64,000 nucleotides of DNA from Ensifer sp. MPMI2T. GTDB taxonomy: Bacteria; Pseudomonadota; Alphaproteobacteria; Rhizobiales; Rhizobiaceae. Below are positions 42,083 to 52,347 of this stretch, one piece after another. Position 1 is the stretch's first letter; every line of letters begins with the position of its first letter. Position numbers and translations under genes: made by a program. The notes beneath the pieces were generated by a model that was given only the letters and a program-made list of their open reading frames with translations, was not told where the DNA came from and searched no databases. Where the stretch lies: NCBI RefSeq assembly GCF_004827385.1, contig NZ_SRXN01000002.1:124001-188000 (forward strand), written 5' to 3'.

Positions 42083-43447
42083 TCACGCCCGCAAAGTTGA
42101 AGCGATCGCGCTTGCCACGTTTTGCGCCTGGACACGGATATCCGGGACCGCGGTGATTTCCCAGAACTGGCCTGCCGTCAACGCACCGACCGCGTAAAGT
42201 CCTGGCTGCGGCTCCTTCTTGAGATCGAGCACGCGGGAGTCCTTGTCGACAGAAAGGCCGAGGCCGAGCTCGTCGGGGCTGATCAGCCCCTGCCGCTGCA
42301 TCTCCCGTAGCAGCGGCGAATGCGCGACGCCAGCTCGCTCCATGCCGGTGCAGTTGACGATCCAATCCGCATTGAACGATCGCGGCCGGTGGCTTTGCCT
42401 TTCTCGATACGTGACCAATGCGCCGCGAGGCCCTTCCTGGATCGCCTCCAGAAACCCGGCATGGACCGTGACGATGCCATCTCTTCTCAAGGCTTCGAAA
42501 CGCGAAGATATCTGCGGGGCGATCCGATGGCGGTGCACGTTCCACCACGCCAGGCCATGACGCAGGAAGCGCGCACGTTGCTCTTTCGTCAGGTCCTGCC
42601 ACAGCTTTTGCGTCACTGGTCTCAGGCCGTCCATCAGACCGCGCCAATCGGCGCCGTTGCGAACCTGCTTGCGAAGGCCCGCAAGCAGGGCGCTGATTTC
42701 TCGCGAACTTCCGAGCTCCGGCTCGATGGCCGGCGCCCGACGGTCCGCGGGCGGATGCGCATGCGGAAGAAGGCCACGGCGCGACAGGACGCGGAAACGC
42801 CCCCGATGACCGTGAACCCGCAAGGCCAGCACCTGATCGATCATCGTCAATCCAGATCCGAGGATGCAGACCGTGTCGCTCGGGCCTACCTTCGAAAGCC
42901 AGCTCAGCCGCCACGGATTGTGCACGATGCCGCTTTCGGCGCCGGCGTCGATTTTCCCCGCCGCAAGCGGCAGATCGGCATTGCCAACGCCGAGGCAGAG
43001 CACAACGTTTCGCGCGCTCAGTCCGGCGCCGTTGTCGAGACGAAAGACAAGTCCGGCCTCGCTGCAATGAACGCAGTCCGTCGCCTTGGCCTTGACGAAA
43101 TCTACCCTTGCGGGCAGTTCGTGACCGCGCAATAACGATGCCAGCCGGTCGCGCAAGTAAAGCCCATAGTCGCCCCGTGAAGCGAAGCCGTCCGCGGAAA
43201 CCTGCCTCATATGCTCTCCAAGCCATTCGACGAAATCGTCGGGCTTCTCGGGAAAGAGGCTCATCCGTCCGGCAGGGACATTCAAACGATGGACATAAAA
43301 CTCCGTCCGATAGGCCGTGCCCCTTCCAAACCCGGGGTCATCGCCGACGACCGCGATCGAAGTGTGAGCTGGCAGCAGCCGGAGTAAGTTGATCGTCACC
43401 GCGATCGCTGAAAAGCCCGAGCCGACAACAGCGACATCGTAAAGCAA
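42083..43447 (-). CDS. FAD/NAD(P)-binding oxidoreductase (YdhS-like)
   Basis: About 454 aa. The N-terminal FAD motif is YDVAVVGSGFSAIAVTINLL. The second nucleotide motif is VCILGSGLTMIDQVLAL, and the C-terminal flavin string is PGLYAVGALTAGQFWEI. RLNVPAGRMSLFPEKPDDFVEWL is typical of the COG4529-type proteins, whose substrate is unknown. The start is a TTG at 43447, with GGGAG six bases upstream and the Rossmann motif right after; the open frame runs on to a GTG at 43549. It is convergent with the cyclase unit. Confidence 0.8.
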   Translation of the reverse strand: MLYDVAVVGSGFSAIAVTINLLRLLPAHTSIAVVGDDPGFGRGTAYRTEFYVHRLNVPAGRMSLFPEKPDDFVEWLGEHMRQVSADGFASRGDYGLYLRDRLASLLRGHELPARVDFVKAKATDCVHCSEAGLVFRLDNGAGLSARNVVLCLGVGNADLPLAAGKIDAGAESGIVHNPWRLSWLSKVGPSDTVCILGSGLTMIDQVLALRVHGHRGRFRVLSRRGLLPHAHPPADRRAPAIEPELGSSREISALLAGLRKQVRNGADWRGLMDGLRPVTQKLWQDLTKEQRARFLRHGLAWWNVHRHRIAPQISSRFEALRRDGIVTVHAGFLEAIQEGPRGALVTYRERQSHRPRSFNADWIVNCTGMERAGVAHSPLLREMQRQGLISPDELGLGLSVDKDSRVLDLKKEPQPGLYAVGALTAGQFWEITAVPDIRVQAQNVASAIASTLRA

Positions 43448-44030
43448 ACGCGTCTCCCTGATCCGTTGTCCCCTGCAAGTACCGGAATGCGCAAGGCGTC
43501 TACCGGAAGGCACAAGGCGTCCGCTAAGACCGACCCGAGGTCCCCGCACAAAACGCGCATCACGGACAATGGTTTCGAAGCTTATTCATTATTTCTACAG
43601 AAATTATCAATTCTTTGAAAGGCCCCAGCGTGGACCACGAGAAACATCAGAGCGGCAGGCCAAGGCGATGGCTGCTGCTATGATCGCTCGGGAGGGAGTT
43701 GTCGGGACGGGAATACGTGTCGGTTGCGACGAAGCTCCATAAATTCAAGCAGATAGAGGAGGGTTGGAGAGGAGTTCTGCAATGCGCGCTGCATCGTCGC
43801 AGCCCATGCGGCGGTCGCGATTTTTTGTGCCCATTGACGGTCTCCAATGCTCTGGCGACCGTGTTACGCCGACGCGTCCCGATCCTCTTTGCGCCGCCGC
43901 AAGCAATCTTGGAAACGGTGCAACTTCCCAGGCTTAGCCGACCCAAATGCCGCCGACAGGCCGGGGTGGGCGGGTCTGCCGAAATGATTGAAACGTACGG
44001 GGGGATTGGCAGAGAGCGCCTGCCAAGGGC
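43448..44030. other. 583-bp stretch without a supported gene
   Basis: Contains a short AT-rich patch (about 43565-43620) near the flavoprotein 5' end. Open frames here have no ribosome-binding site with a recognisable protein. It probably holds the flavoprotein promoter and the 3' end of the pcaDCHGB transcript. Confidence 0.5.
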
Positions 44031-45086
44031 TCACGCCCCGCCCAGGCGCCGGATATTGCCCGCCAGTTCCGCCGCAAGCCTGGTGGCGGCCGCCGTTGCG
44101 CCGGCCATCTGCGGCAGGAGCAGCCATTCGAGTGTCCAGGCGGAACCGGAGCGTTCCTGTTCATGGATGAGCGCCTGGTGCACCCCCGCGAGCAGGGTAG
44201 CATTGAACCGCGCCAGGGTGACAAGCACTTCCGCCGCAACCGGATTCTGCTTGTGCGGCATGGCGGAGGAGCCGCCACCGCCGGCAAGCACAATTTCCTC
44301 GCCGGTTTGCGCCATCAGCGCCACGTCCTGGCCGAATTTGCCGAGGCTGCCCGTGATCAGCGACAGCAGATTGGCAAAATCCGCTACCGCCGATCGCTGG
44401 CTGTGCCATTGCGGACAATCGACCAGCGCAAGCTCTTCGGCGAGCGTCTCGCGAACGGCCTCCGCCATGTCCCCGAGTTTCTCGAGCGTGCCGGCGGCGC
44501 CGCCGAACTGGACGGCGAACAGGTCGCGGTCCATGGCCTCGAGGCGGTCCTGGTGGTCGAGAAGCGGCTCGATCCAGGCACGCAGGCGATCCGAAACCGT
44601 GACCGCAATCGCCGCCTGCATGCGCGTACGCCCCATCAGCGGGCGAAACCCCCATTGCCGGTCGCATTCTTCAAGCACCGCCACGATGTCGCGGAGACGG
44701 TAACTGAAAAGTTCGGCGATCGCTTTCAGCCGCAGCATTAGGCTGGTGTCGATGACATCCTGGCTGGTGGCTCCGAAATGCACGTGGTTTGCCGCGTCGG
44801 CGCCGACTGCCGCGCGCAACTGCCGGACCAGTTCCGGAACGACGACGCCGTCTGCCGCCGTCGCGCGGCGCAGCGCCACGACGTCCGGGGAAAAAGCGCG
44901 ACAGGCTTCGGTGATGCGATCGGCCGCAGAACGCGGAATGATCCCGTGCTCTGCCTCGGCCCGTGCGAGCGCCGCCTCGAAGGCAAGCATGGCGCGGATA
45001 TCGGCAGCAGCGGAAAATTCCGCCGCCACCGCCTCGTCACCAAGAAGACCGGAGAGATAGGGATGGTCAAAGGCCGAGTAGGTCAT
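44031..45086 (-). CDS. pcaB: 3-carboxy-cis,cis-muconate cycloisomerase
   Basis: Makes gamma-carboxymuconolactone from carboxymuconate. It is a fumarase/aspartase-superfamily protein of about 351 aa, the shorter form usual in rhizobia. The signature loop GGGGSSAMPHKQNPVA is present, as are HFGATSQDVIDTSLMLR and MGRTRMQAAIAVTV. The start at 45086 has GGAG eight bases upstream; the open frame extends further but without similarity. Last gene of pcaDCHGB, 90 bp after pcaG. Confidence 0.94.
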   Translation of the reverse strand: MTYSAFDHPYLSGLLGDEAVAAEFSAAADIRAMLAFEAALARAEAEHGIIPRSAADRITEACRAFSPDVVALRRATAADGVVVPELVRQLRAAVGADAANHVHFGATSQDVIDTSLMLRLKAIAELFSYRLRDIVAVLEECDRQWGFRPLMGRTRMQAAIAVTVSDRLRAWIEPLLDHQDRLEAMDRDLFAVQFGGAAGTLEKLGDMAEAVRETLAEELALVDCPQWHSQRSAVADFANLLSLITGSLGKFGQDVALMAQTGEEIVLAGGGGSSAMPHKQNPVAAEVLVTLARFNATLLAGVHQALIHEQERSGSAWTLEWLLLPQMAGATAAATRLAAELAGNIRRLGGA

Positions 45087-45176
45087 TCCACATCTCCAGG
45101 ATCCCGCGTTCCCGCGCGAGGGCGGAAGGGCGACGTCAAAGGCCAGAAGCAACGCGGGCAGCCGGCCACGCGATGA

Positions 45177-45791
45177 TCATATATCCAGGAAGACCGTTTC
45201 CTTCTCGCCCTGGAGATGAATGTCGAATGTATAACTAGGCGCCGTGCCTGCGGCGACAAGCGTCTCGGCCCGATGACGATGCTCTATCCGGGCAAGTAGC
45301 GGATCTTCGGCGTTCGCCGACGCCTCGTCCGGGAAGTACATCCGTGTGTGAAGACCGATATTGATGCCGCGCGCAACGATCCAGAAGGTGATGTGCGGTG
45401 CCATCAGGCGACCATCATTGAACGGCACCCGGCCCGGCTTGACGGTCTCGAAGGAAAATACGCCGTCCTCGGCGCTCGTCGGGCACCTGCCCCATCCGGG
45501 AAAATTCGGGTCAGCAGTGCCGCGCATTTCCGCGGGCGAATTGTAGAGGCCGCCAGCATCGGCCTGCCAGATCTCGACGAGCGCGTCCTTGAGCGGCATT
45601 CCCGCCCCGTCGATAACGCGACCCTTGACGGCAATTCGCTGCCCGAGCGTCTTGTCGTTGACCATCGAGGCGCCGAGATCGGATTTGTAGATGCCGGGAA
45701 TGCCGCAGAAGTTCGGTGTCAGACCGATATGGACGTAAGGCCCGGCGGTCTGAGAGGCGGTTTCCTTGAGGTAGCCAAGTTCCTGAACCAT
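45177..45791 (-). CDS. pcaG: Protocatechuate 3,4-dioxygenase alpha subunit
   Basis: A 204-aa non-catalytic partner of PcaH in the ring-cleaving dioxygenase. Strings: LKETASQTAGPYVHIGLTPNFCG, DGAGMPLKDALVEIWQADAGGLYNSP, GWGRCPTSAEDGVFSFETVKPG and APHITFWIVARGINIGLHTRMYF. The residues that bind Fe in PcaH are replaced here, as expected for the alpha chain. The start at 45791 lies 10 bp after the pcaH stop. Confidence 0.95.
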   Translation of the reverse strand: MVQELGYLKETASQTAGPYVHIGLTPNFCGIPGIYKSDLGASMVNDKTLGQRIAVKGRVIDGAGMPLKDALVEIWQADAGGLYNSPAEMRGTADPNFPGWGRCPTSAEDGVFSFETVKPGRVPFNDGRLMAPHITFWIVARGINIGLHTRMYFPDEASANAEDPLLARIEHRHRAETLVAAGTAPSYTFDIHLQGEKETVFLDI

Positions 45792-45801
45792 CGCTTGCCC
45801 C

Positions 45802-46962
<1,161 letters not shown>

Positions 46963-46970
<8 letters not shown>

Positions 46971-47772
46971 TTTTGTCTCCATGCATGACGAGTTCGAAGA
47001 ATGGCCGGAGGATGGCGGTCAGAATCTCCGGCTGTTCGACGCAGGGGATATGACCGGCTTCGCGGATCAACTCGTAGCGTGCGCCGGGGATCAGCTTGGC
47101 CATCGAGAGCACGAGGTCCGGCGGCGTCGAACCGTCGTCCTCTCCGACGACGCACAGCACCGGAACGGCAATCTTCTTGGCCGCCTCCGTGTAATCGGCG
47201 TCGCGAACTGCAGCACAGGTGCCGATGTAGCCTGCCACCGGCTGCCGGACCAGCATGTTGCGATAGCCGGTGAAAGCGACATTCTCCGGCCGCCGGAAAG
47301 CCGGCGTGAACCAGCGCTCGAGTACCGCGTCGGCGACGGCCTCGATGCCGTTCGCCTCGATCGCGGCGATCCGCGCGTCCCACATCTCCGCGGTGCCGAT
47401 CTTATGCGCCGTATCCGAAAGCACGAGCGCACGCACCAGATCCGGGCGGCGCTGATAGAGCGACTGCGCGATCAGGCCGCCGACGGAAAGCCCGCAGACG
47501 ATCGCCTGGCGGACGGAAAGCAGGTCGAGCAAGGCGGCAAGGTCGGTCGCATGGTCTTCGATCGAATAGGGAACCTGGCCGACATCCGAAAGGCCGTGGC
47601 CCCGTTTGTCGTAGAGCACGATCGCGAACTCGCCGGCGAGCCGGACGACGACATCGCGCCAGATGCGGAAATCCGTGCCGAGCGAATTGATGAAGACAAG
47701 GACAGGCTTTTCCCCCGTCGCACCAATCACCTGATAATGAATCGTGATGTCGTTGATACGGGCGAATTGCAC
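46963..47772 (-). CDS. pcaD: 3-oxoadipate enol-lactonase
   Basis: A 269-aa alpha/beta hydrolase giving beta-ketoadipate. The nucleophile Ser96 is in CGLSVGG. The catalytic Asp is probably in VVGEDDGSTPPD and the His in EAGHIPCVEQPE. It is the first gene of pcaDCHGB, divergent from pcaQ. The PcaQ site at 47843-47858 is centred about 78 bp upstream of its ATG, consistent with activation. Confidence 0.95.
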
Positions 47773-47842
47773 GGCAGATCTCCTCCGTCACCAAATTGGA
47801 TGTTTGATCTGGTTAGGTAAAATGATATTTCATGGCCTTCCA

Positions 47843-47858
47843 ATAACTCGCAGGTTAT
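47843..47858. promoter_or_regulatory. PcaQ binding site
   Basis: ATAACT-CGCA-GGTTAT closely matches the ATAACC-N4-GGTTAA site described for PcaQ in Sinorhizobium and Agrobacterium. It lies in the pcaD/pcaQ intergenic region, 8 bp before the pcaQ start codon, so PcaQ could also limit its own expression. Confidence 0.75.
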
Positions 47859-47866
47859 GGGTTTTC

Positions 47867-48793
47867 ATGATCGACGCTCGTGTTAAGTTTCGCCATCTAC
47901 AGACATTTGTCGAGGTCGCGCGCCAGAAGAGCGTGATGAAAGCGGCCGAACTCTTACACGTCAGCCAGCCGGCCGTTACCAAGACAATCCGCGAACTAGA
48001 GGAGGTGCTGGGCGTCGCCGTGTTCGAGCGGGAGGGGCGCGGCATCAGGATCACCCGCTACGGCGAGGTCTTTCTCCGCCACGCGGGCGCTGCGCTGACA
48101 GCGCTCCGGCAAGGGCTCGATTCGGTTTCGCAGGAACGCTCCGGCGACGGTCCGCCCATCCGGATCGGCGCCCTTCCGACGGTTTCGACGCGCATCATGC
48201 CCCGCGCCATGGCGCTGTTTCTCAAGGAGGAAACCGGCGCCCGCATCAAGATCGTTACCGGCGAAAATGCAGTGCTCCTGGAGCAGTTGCGGGTCGGTGA
48301 CCTGGATCTCGTCGTCGGCAGGCTGGCCGCGCCCGAAAAGATGACCGGGTTTTCCTTCGAGCACCTCTATTCCGAACAGGTGGTGTTTGCGGTGCGCGCC
48401 GGCCATCCGCTCATCGCCGGCAGGCAATCGATCTTCGCCCATCTCGGCGACTATCCGGTTCTGATGCCCACCCGCGCCTCGATCATTCGCCCCTTTGTCG
48501 AACGCTTCCTGATCGCCAATGGCATCGCCAGCCTGCCGATCCAGATCGAGACCGTCTCGGATTCCTTCGGCCGCGCCTTCGTGCGTTCGAGCGATGCGAT
48601 CTGGATCATTTCGACCGGCGTCGTCGCAACGGATATCGACGACGGTCTTCTGGCGACGCTGCCGATCGATACCAGCGAGACCAAGGGACCGGTCGGCCTT
48701 ACCATGCGCGCCGACGCAATCCCGTCCTTGCCGCTCACCATTCTGATGCAGACCATCCGCGAGGCGGCCGGAGTGGCGATACCGAAGGGCTGA
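47867..48793 (+). CDS. pcaQ: LysR-type activator of pcaDCHGB
   Basis: A 308-aa LTTR. The N-terminal HTH is RHLQTFVEVARQKSVMKAAELLHVSQPAVTKTIRELEEVLGVAVFEREGRG. A substrate-binding domain follows (about 95-300; IRIGALPTVSTRIMPRAMALFL). In relatives the co-inducer is beta-carboxy-muconate/gamma-carboxymuconolactone. The ATG at 47867 fits the family start; the open frame extends 123 bp upstream through the promoter and was rejected. Confidence 0.93.
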   Translation: MIDARVKFRHLQTFVEVARQKSVMKAAELLHVSQPAVTKTIRELEEVLGVAVFEREGRGIRITRYGEVFLRHAGAALTALRQGLDSVSQERSGDGPPIRIGALPTVSTRIMPRAMALFLKEETGARIKIVTGENAVLLEQLRVGDLDLVVGRLAAPEKMTGFSFEHLYSEQVVFAVRAGHPLIAGRQSIFAHLGDYPVLMPTRASIIRPFVERFLIANGIASLPIQIETVSDSFGRAFVRSSDAIWIISTGVVATDIDDGLLATLPIDTSETKGPVGLTMRADAIPSLPLTILMQTIREAAGVAIPKG

Positions 48794-48865
48794 ACGGCGC
48801 GCAGGAACGCGGCGGTTCGTTGTCCAAAACCGATGCACACTTTTGGGCGGCATGCATTAGGCAGA

Positions 48866-49795
48866 TCAGGATCGTTCGTAGGCGGCGCGCGCCCGGCGCA
48901 TATGTTCGACGAAAGCGCGCAGCTTGGGCATGACTTGGGCGCGGCTTGGATAATAGAGGAAGACGCCAGGTGTCGCCGGCGCAAAGCCTTCAAGCACCAG
49001 TTCCATGCGCCCATCCTTGATCATGTTGTCGATCAGGGGTTTGGCGATGTAGCAAAGTCCCATGCCTTCGATCGTAGCTGCTACGGCAAGGGCGGCATCG
49101 TTGACGATCAAGGGACCATAAACCGCGAGATCGAAGGCGCGATTGCCGTCCTCGAACTCCCAACGATAGATCGCCCGCGACGACGGCTGACGAAAGCGGA
49201 TGCAGGCGTGCTGGCGGAGGTCTTCAGGCTTCTTCGGGCGTCCATGGCGCGCGAAATAGCTCGGCGCACCTGCGACCACGAAGCGAAACGGCGGGCTGAC
49301 GCGGACCGCGACCATATCCGCCTGCACGGTCTCGCCAAGCCGAAAACCGACATCGAAGCCACCCTCGACAATGTCAGTAAAGCCGTCCTCGGCGAAGATT
49401 TCGACCTCGACCTTCGGGTTGGCGGCAATGAAGGCCGCGAGCGTCGGCTGGATCAGACTTGAAATCATGCCGCGCGGAGCATTGATGCGCAAAAGCCCGG
49501 ACGGCTCTTCGCCCAGGGAACGCGCCGCTTCGATCGCTTCGCGCAAGCCGTCGATTGCCGGCCGCGCGTGCGCGATGAAGCGTTCGCCGGCTTCGGTAAG
49601 ACCGACACTCCGGGTGGTCCGATGGAAAAGCGCAACACCGAGGCGCGCCTCCAGCGTCTTGATCGCATGGCTGAGCGCCGAGGGCGAGACGCCCAATTCG
49701 GCAGCCGCGGCGCGAAAGTTCCGCCGCTCGGCAACCCGTAGGAAAGCGGGTATCGCGTCGATGTCGTCGCGGGATATTGTGCCATCTCGTCTCAT
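48866..49795 (-). CDS. LysR-family regulator, target unknown
   Basis: A 309-aa LTTR. The HTH is IPAFLRVAERRNFRAAAAELGVSPSALSHAIKTLEARLGVALFHRTTRSVGLTEAG. The effector domain has LRINAPRGMISSLIQPTLAAF and VGFRLGETVQADMVAVRVSPPFRFVVAGAP, typical of the CrgA/YhjC-like branch. It is divergent from the PmtA-like methyltransferase (88 bp), which may be its target. It is convergent with pcaQ. Confidence 0.9.
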   Translation of the reverse strand: MRRDGTISRDDIDAIPAFLRVAERRNFRAAAAELGVSPSALSHAIKTLEARLGVALFHRTTRSVGLTEAGERFIAHARPAIDGLREAIEAARSLGEEPSGLLRINAPRGMISSLIQPTLAAFIAANPKVEVEIFAEDGFTDIVEGGFDVGFRLGETVQADMVAVRVSPPFRFVVAGAPSYFARHGRPKKPEDLRQHACIRFRQPSSRAIYRWEFEDGNRAFDLAVYGPLIVNDAALAVAATIEGMGLCYIAKPLIDNMIKDGRMELVLEGFAPATPGVFLYYPSRAQVMPKLRAFVEHMRRARAAYERS

Positions 49796-49883
49796 AGTCT
49801 GTGCAGACTATGGCAGATTATCGAATGGGTAAAGCCGTGGCAGGCTTTGGAAACCATGACTTCATTCATCCCGAGGAGCCGTA

Positions 49884-50489
49884 ATGCCTGCCGCCGACAG
49901 CTTGCCATTTTTTCGCGCCTGGCTTGCCGCGCCGTTGCGTGTCGCCGCGGTCGCGCCTTCGGGCGCGGCGCTTGCGAAACTGATAACCAGCGAAATTTCA
50001 GAGAAAACGGGACACATTCTTGAGCTCGGTCCGGGAACCGGTGCCTTCACGCGGGCGCTTCTCGCGCGAGGTGTCGCCGAACGTGACCTTACTCTCGTCG
50101 AATTCGACGCGAATTTTTCGCGCATGCTCGGATATCGCTTCCCTGAAGCGCGAATTCTCCACATGGATGCCTCCCGGCTCCATCGTGCCGATCTCTTTCC
50201 CGGGCAGCTTGTGGGCGCGAGCGTCAGCGGTCTGCCGCTGCTGTCGATGCCGAAACGCAAGGTGATGCGGATTCTCGACGGCGTCTTCCGCTCTTTGCGG
50301 CCGGGTGCTGCGCTCTACCAGTTCACCTACGGCCCGCGTTGCCCCGTCCCGCGCCCGGTGCTCGACCGGCTTGGCTTGAAGGCGGTCCGCATCGGTGGGA
50401 CCTACGCAAACCTGCCGCCCGCCGCCGTCTACCGGATCTCGCAGCGGAAAACGCGGCGCCTCCCGCCGTCGGCAGCAACCGGCATTTGA
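49884..50489 (+). CDS. PmtA-like phospholipid N-methyltransferase
   Basis: A 201-aa class I SAM methyltransferase of the COG3963 type. SAM motif I is HILELGPGTGAFTRALLARG, the acidic end of strand 2 is LTLVEFDANFS, and a late motif is VSGLPLLSMP. Sinorhizobium PmtA methylates phosphatidylethanolamine towards phosphatidylcholine; this may be a paralogue, and the lipid substrate is inferred. GAGGAG is five bases before the ATG. Confidence 0.78.
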   Translation: MPAADSLPFFRAWLAAPLRVAAVAPSGAALAKLITSEISEKTGHILELGPGTGAFTRALLARGVAERDLTLVEFDANFSRMLGYRFPEARILHMDASRLHRADLFPGQLVGASVSGLPLLSMPKRKVMRILDGVFRSLRPGAALYQFTYGPRCPVPRPVLDRLGLKAVRIGGTYANLPPAAVYRISQRKTRRLPPSAATGI

Positions 50490-50499
50490 CTCGACACTT

Positions 50500-52245
50500 C
50501 TAGTAACCCCTCGCCGCACCTGCGCCGATGCGGCTGTCGACGGCGCCGTTGTAGCGGGCGCCGTCGCCGGACCCGATCTCCTCCAGGTTTTCTCCTCCGA
50601 CGAGGATGCCGGTTGCCTGTCCCCAGATCTTCCAGCTTTCGTCGATTTCTACGTCATGACCCATGGCGGCGAGAAGCTTGCGGGTATCCGGCGACAGCGC
50701 ATAGGGCTCCATGAACACCTTGTCCGGCAGCCATTGATGGTGAAGGCGCGGCGCGTCGACCGCCTCCTGAATGTTCATGCCGTGGTCGATAACATTGATG
50801 ATCGCTTCCAGCGTGATCGTAATGATGCGCGCGCCGCCGGGGCTGCCGATCACCATGAAGGGCTTGCCGTCCTTGGAGACGATCGTCGGGCTCATCGACG
50901 AAAGCGGCGTCTTGCCGGGCGCGATCGCGTTCGCCTCGCCCTGGACGAGACCGTAGAGATTGGGCGCGCCGGGCTTGGCGGTGAAATCGTCCATCTCGTT
51001 GTTGAGCAGGATCCCGGTTCCAGGCGCCACCACGCCGGCGCCGAACGAGCCGTTCAGCGTATAGGTGACGGCGACGGCATTGCCCTCGTCGTCGATGATC
51101 GAATAGTGGGTCGTCTCCTTGCTCTCCGCGAAGCCCGCCGGCATCAGCGCCTGCGACACGCCCGCCCTGAACGGTTCGATCTTCTCGCGGATTTCTTTCG
51201 CATAGGCCTTGTCGGTGAGCTTGCTGACCGGATTTTCTACGAAATCCGGGTCGCCGAGCGCGGTGTTGCGGTCGACATAGGCATGCCGCATGGCCTCGAT
51301 CATCGCATGCACCGTCTCGGCCGAGCCGTAGCCCAGATAGGAAAGCGGATAACCCTCGAGAATATTCAGGATCTCGCAGATGATGACGCCGCCCGACGAA
51401 GGCGGCGGCGAGGACACGATGTCATAGCCGCGGTAGTTGCATTTGACCGGTTCCAACTCGCGAACGGCATATTGCTCGAAATCCTTCTTGGCAAGGATGC
51501 CGCCGTTGTCCGCACTCGCCTTGACGATCGCGTCGGCGATCGCTCCCTTATAAAAGGCGTCCGGCCCCTTCTCCGCGATGCTGGACAGCGAGGCGGCAAG
51601 ATCGGCCTGGACCAGCTTCTCGCCGACTGCGAAGGGCTTGCCGTCGGGCTTCAGGAAGATCGCCGCCGCCGCCGGATCCTTCGCCAACCGCTCGGTTCTA
51701 CCGTCGAAAGAGTCGACATCGCCCTGCTCCAGCACGAAGCCTTCCGCGGCGAGCTTGATTGCCGGTGCGATCAGTTCCTTGAGCGGGCGCGTGCCATAGC
51801 GGCTGCGCGCGTGCTCGAAACCCATCACCGGGCCTGGCACCCCGACGGCGAGATAACCATTGGTGCTCAAGCCTTTGACAAGATTGCCCTTGTCGTCGAG
51901 ATACATGGATTTGGTGGCGGCGAGCGGCGCACGTTCGCGAAAGTCGAGAAAGGTCGTCTTGCCGTCCTTGAAGCGGATCGTCATGAACCCGCCGCCGCCG
52001 ATATTGCCCGCGGTCGGATAGACGACGGCAAGCGCATAGCCCACGGCAACGGCCGCATCGACGGCGTTACCGCCCTTCTTCAAGACTTCGACGCCGATAT
52101 CGGAGGCGAGATGCTGGGCAGTCACGACCATGCCGTGCTCGGCCTTGACCGGCTCCGGCGACGCCGCCTGCGCCGTCCACGGCGATGCCGTCCCAAGCGC
52201 GAACAACAAGGCAAAGGACAGGCTCTTCAAGCTCGGACTGCGCAT
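50500..52245 (-). CDS. ggt: Periplasmic gamma-glutamyltransferase
   Basis: A 581-aa Ntn-hydrolase that cleaves glutathione and other gamma-glutamyl compounds. The signal peptide runs to about residue 27 (LLFALGTASPWTAQAA). The large chain has EHGMVVTAQHLASDIGVEVLKKGGNAVDAAVAVGYAL. The autocleavage and nucleophile Thr is in KETTHYSIIDDEGNAVAVTYTLN. The C-terminal GGARIITITLEAIINVIDHG is typical. The start at 52245 has GGGAGGA upstream. It is convergent with the methyltransferase. Confidence 0.96.
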   Translation of the reverse strand: MRSPSLKSLSFALLFALGTASPWTAQAASPEPVKAEHGMVVTAQHLASDIGVEVLKKGGNAVDAAVAVGYALAVVYPTAGNIGGGGFMTIRFKDGKTTFLDFRERAPLAATKSMYLDDKGNLVKGLSTNGYLAVGVPGPVMGFEHARSRYGTRPLKELIAPAIKLAAEGFVLEQGDVDSFDGRTERLAKDPAAAAIFLKPDGKPFAVGEKLVQADLAASLSSIAEKGPDAFYKGAIADAIVKASADNGGILAKKDFEQYAVRELEPVKCNYRGYDIVSSPPPSSGGVIICEILNILEGYPLSYLGYGSAETVHAMIEAMRHAYVDRNTALGDPDFVENPVSKLTDKAYAKEIREKIEPFRAGVSQALMPAGFAESKETTHYSIIDDEGNAVAVTYTLNGSFGAGVVAPGTGILLNNEMDDFTAKPGAPNLYGLVQGEANAIAPGKTPLSSMSPTIVSKDGKPFMVIGSPGGARIITITLEAIINVIDHGMNIQEAVDAPRLHHQWLPDKVFMEPYALSPDTRKLLAAMGHDVEIDESWKIWGQATGILVGGENLEEIGSGDGARYNGAVDSRIGAGAARGY

Positions 52246-52347
52246 GCTTTCCTCCCGCAACTCAAAATGATTGCCCGCTAGACGACGCCCTCAACCGGCG
52301 ACTGTAGCATCAAAATTCACCGGTTGCATTTCCGAAAGCAGCCCGCA

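Noticed and set aside
43647-43946. 99-codon minus-strand open frame in the flavoprotein-pcaB gap
   Set aside because: No ribosome-binding site, no domain, and it overlaps a competing plus-strand frame of similar quality.
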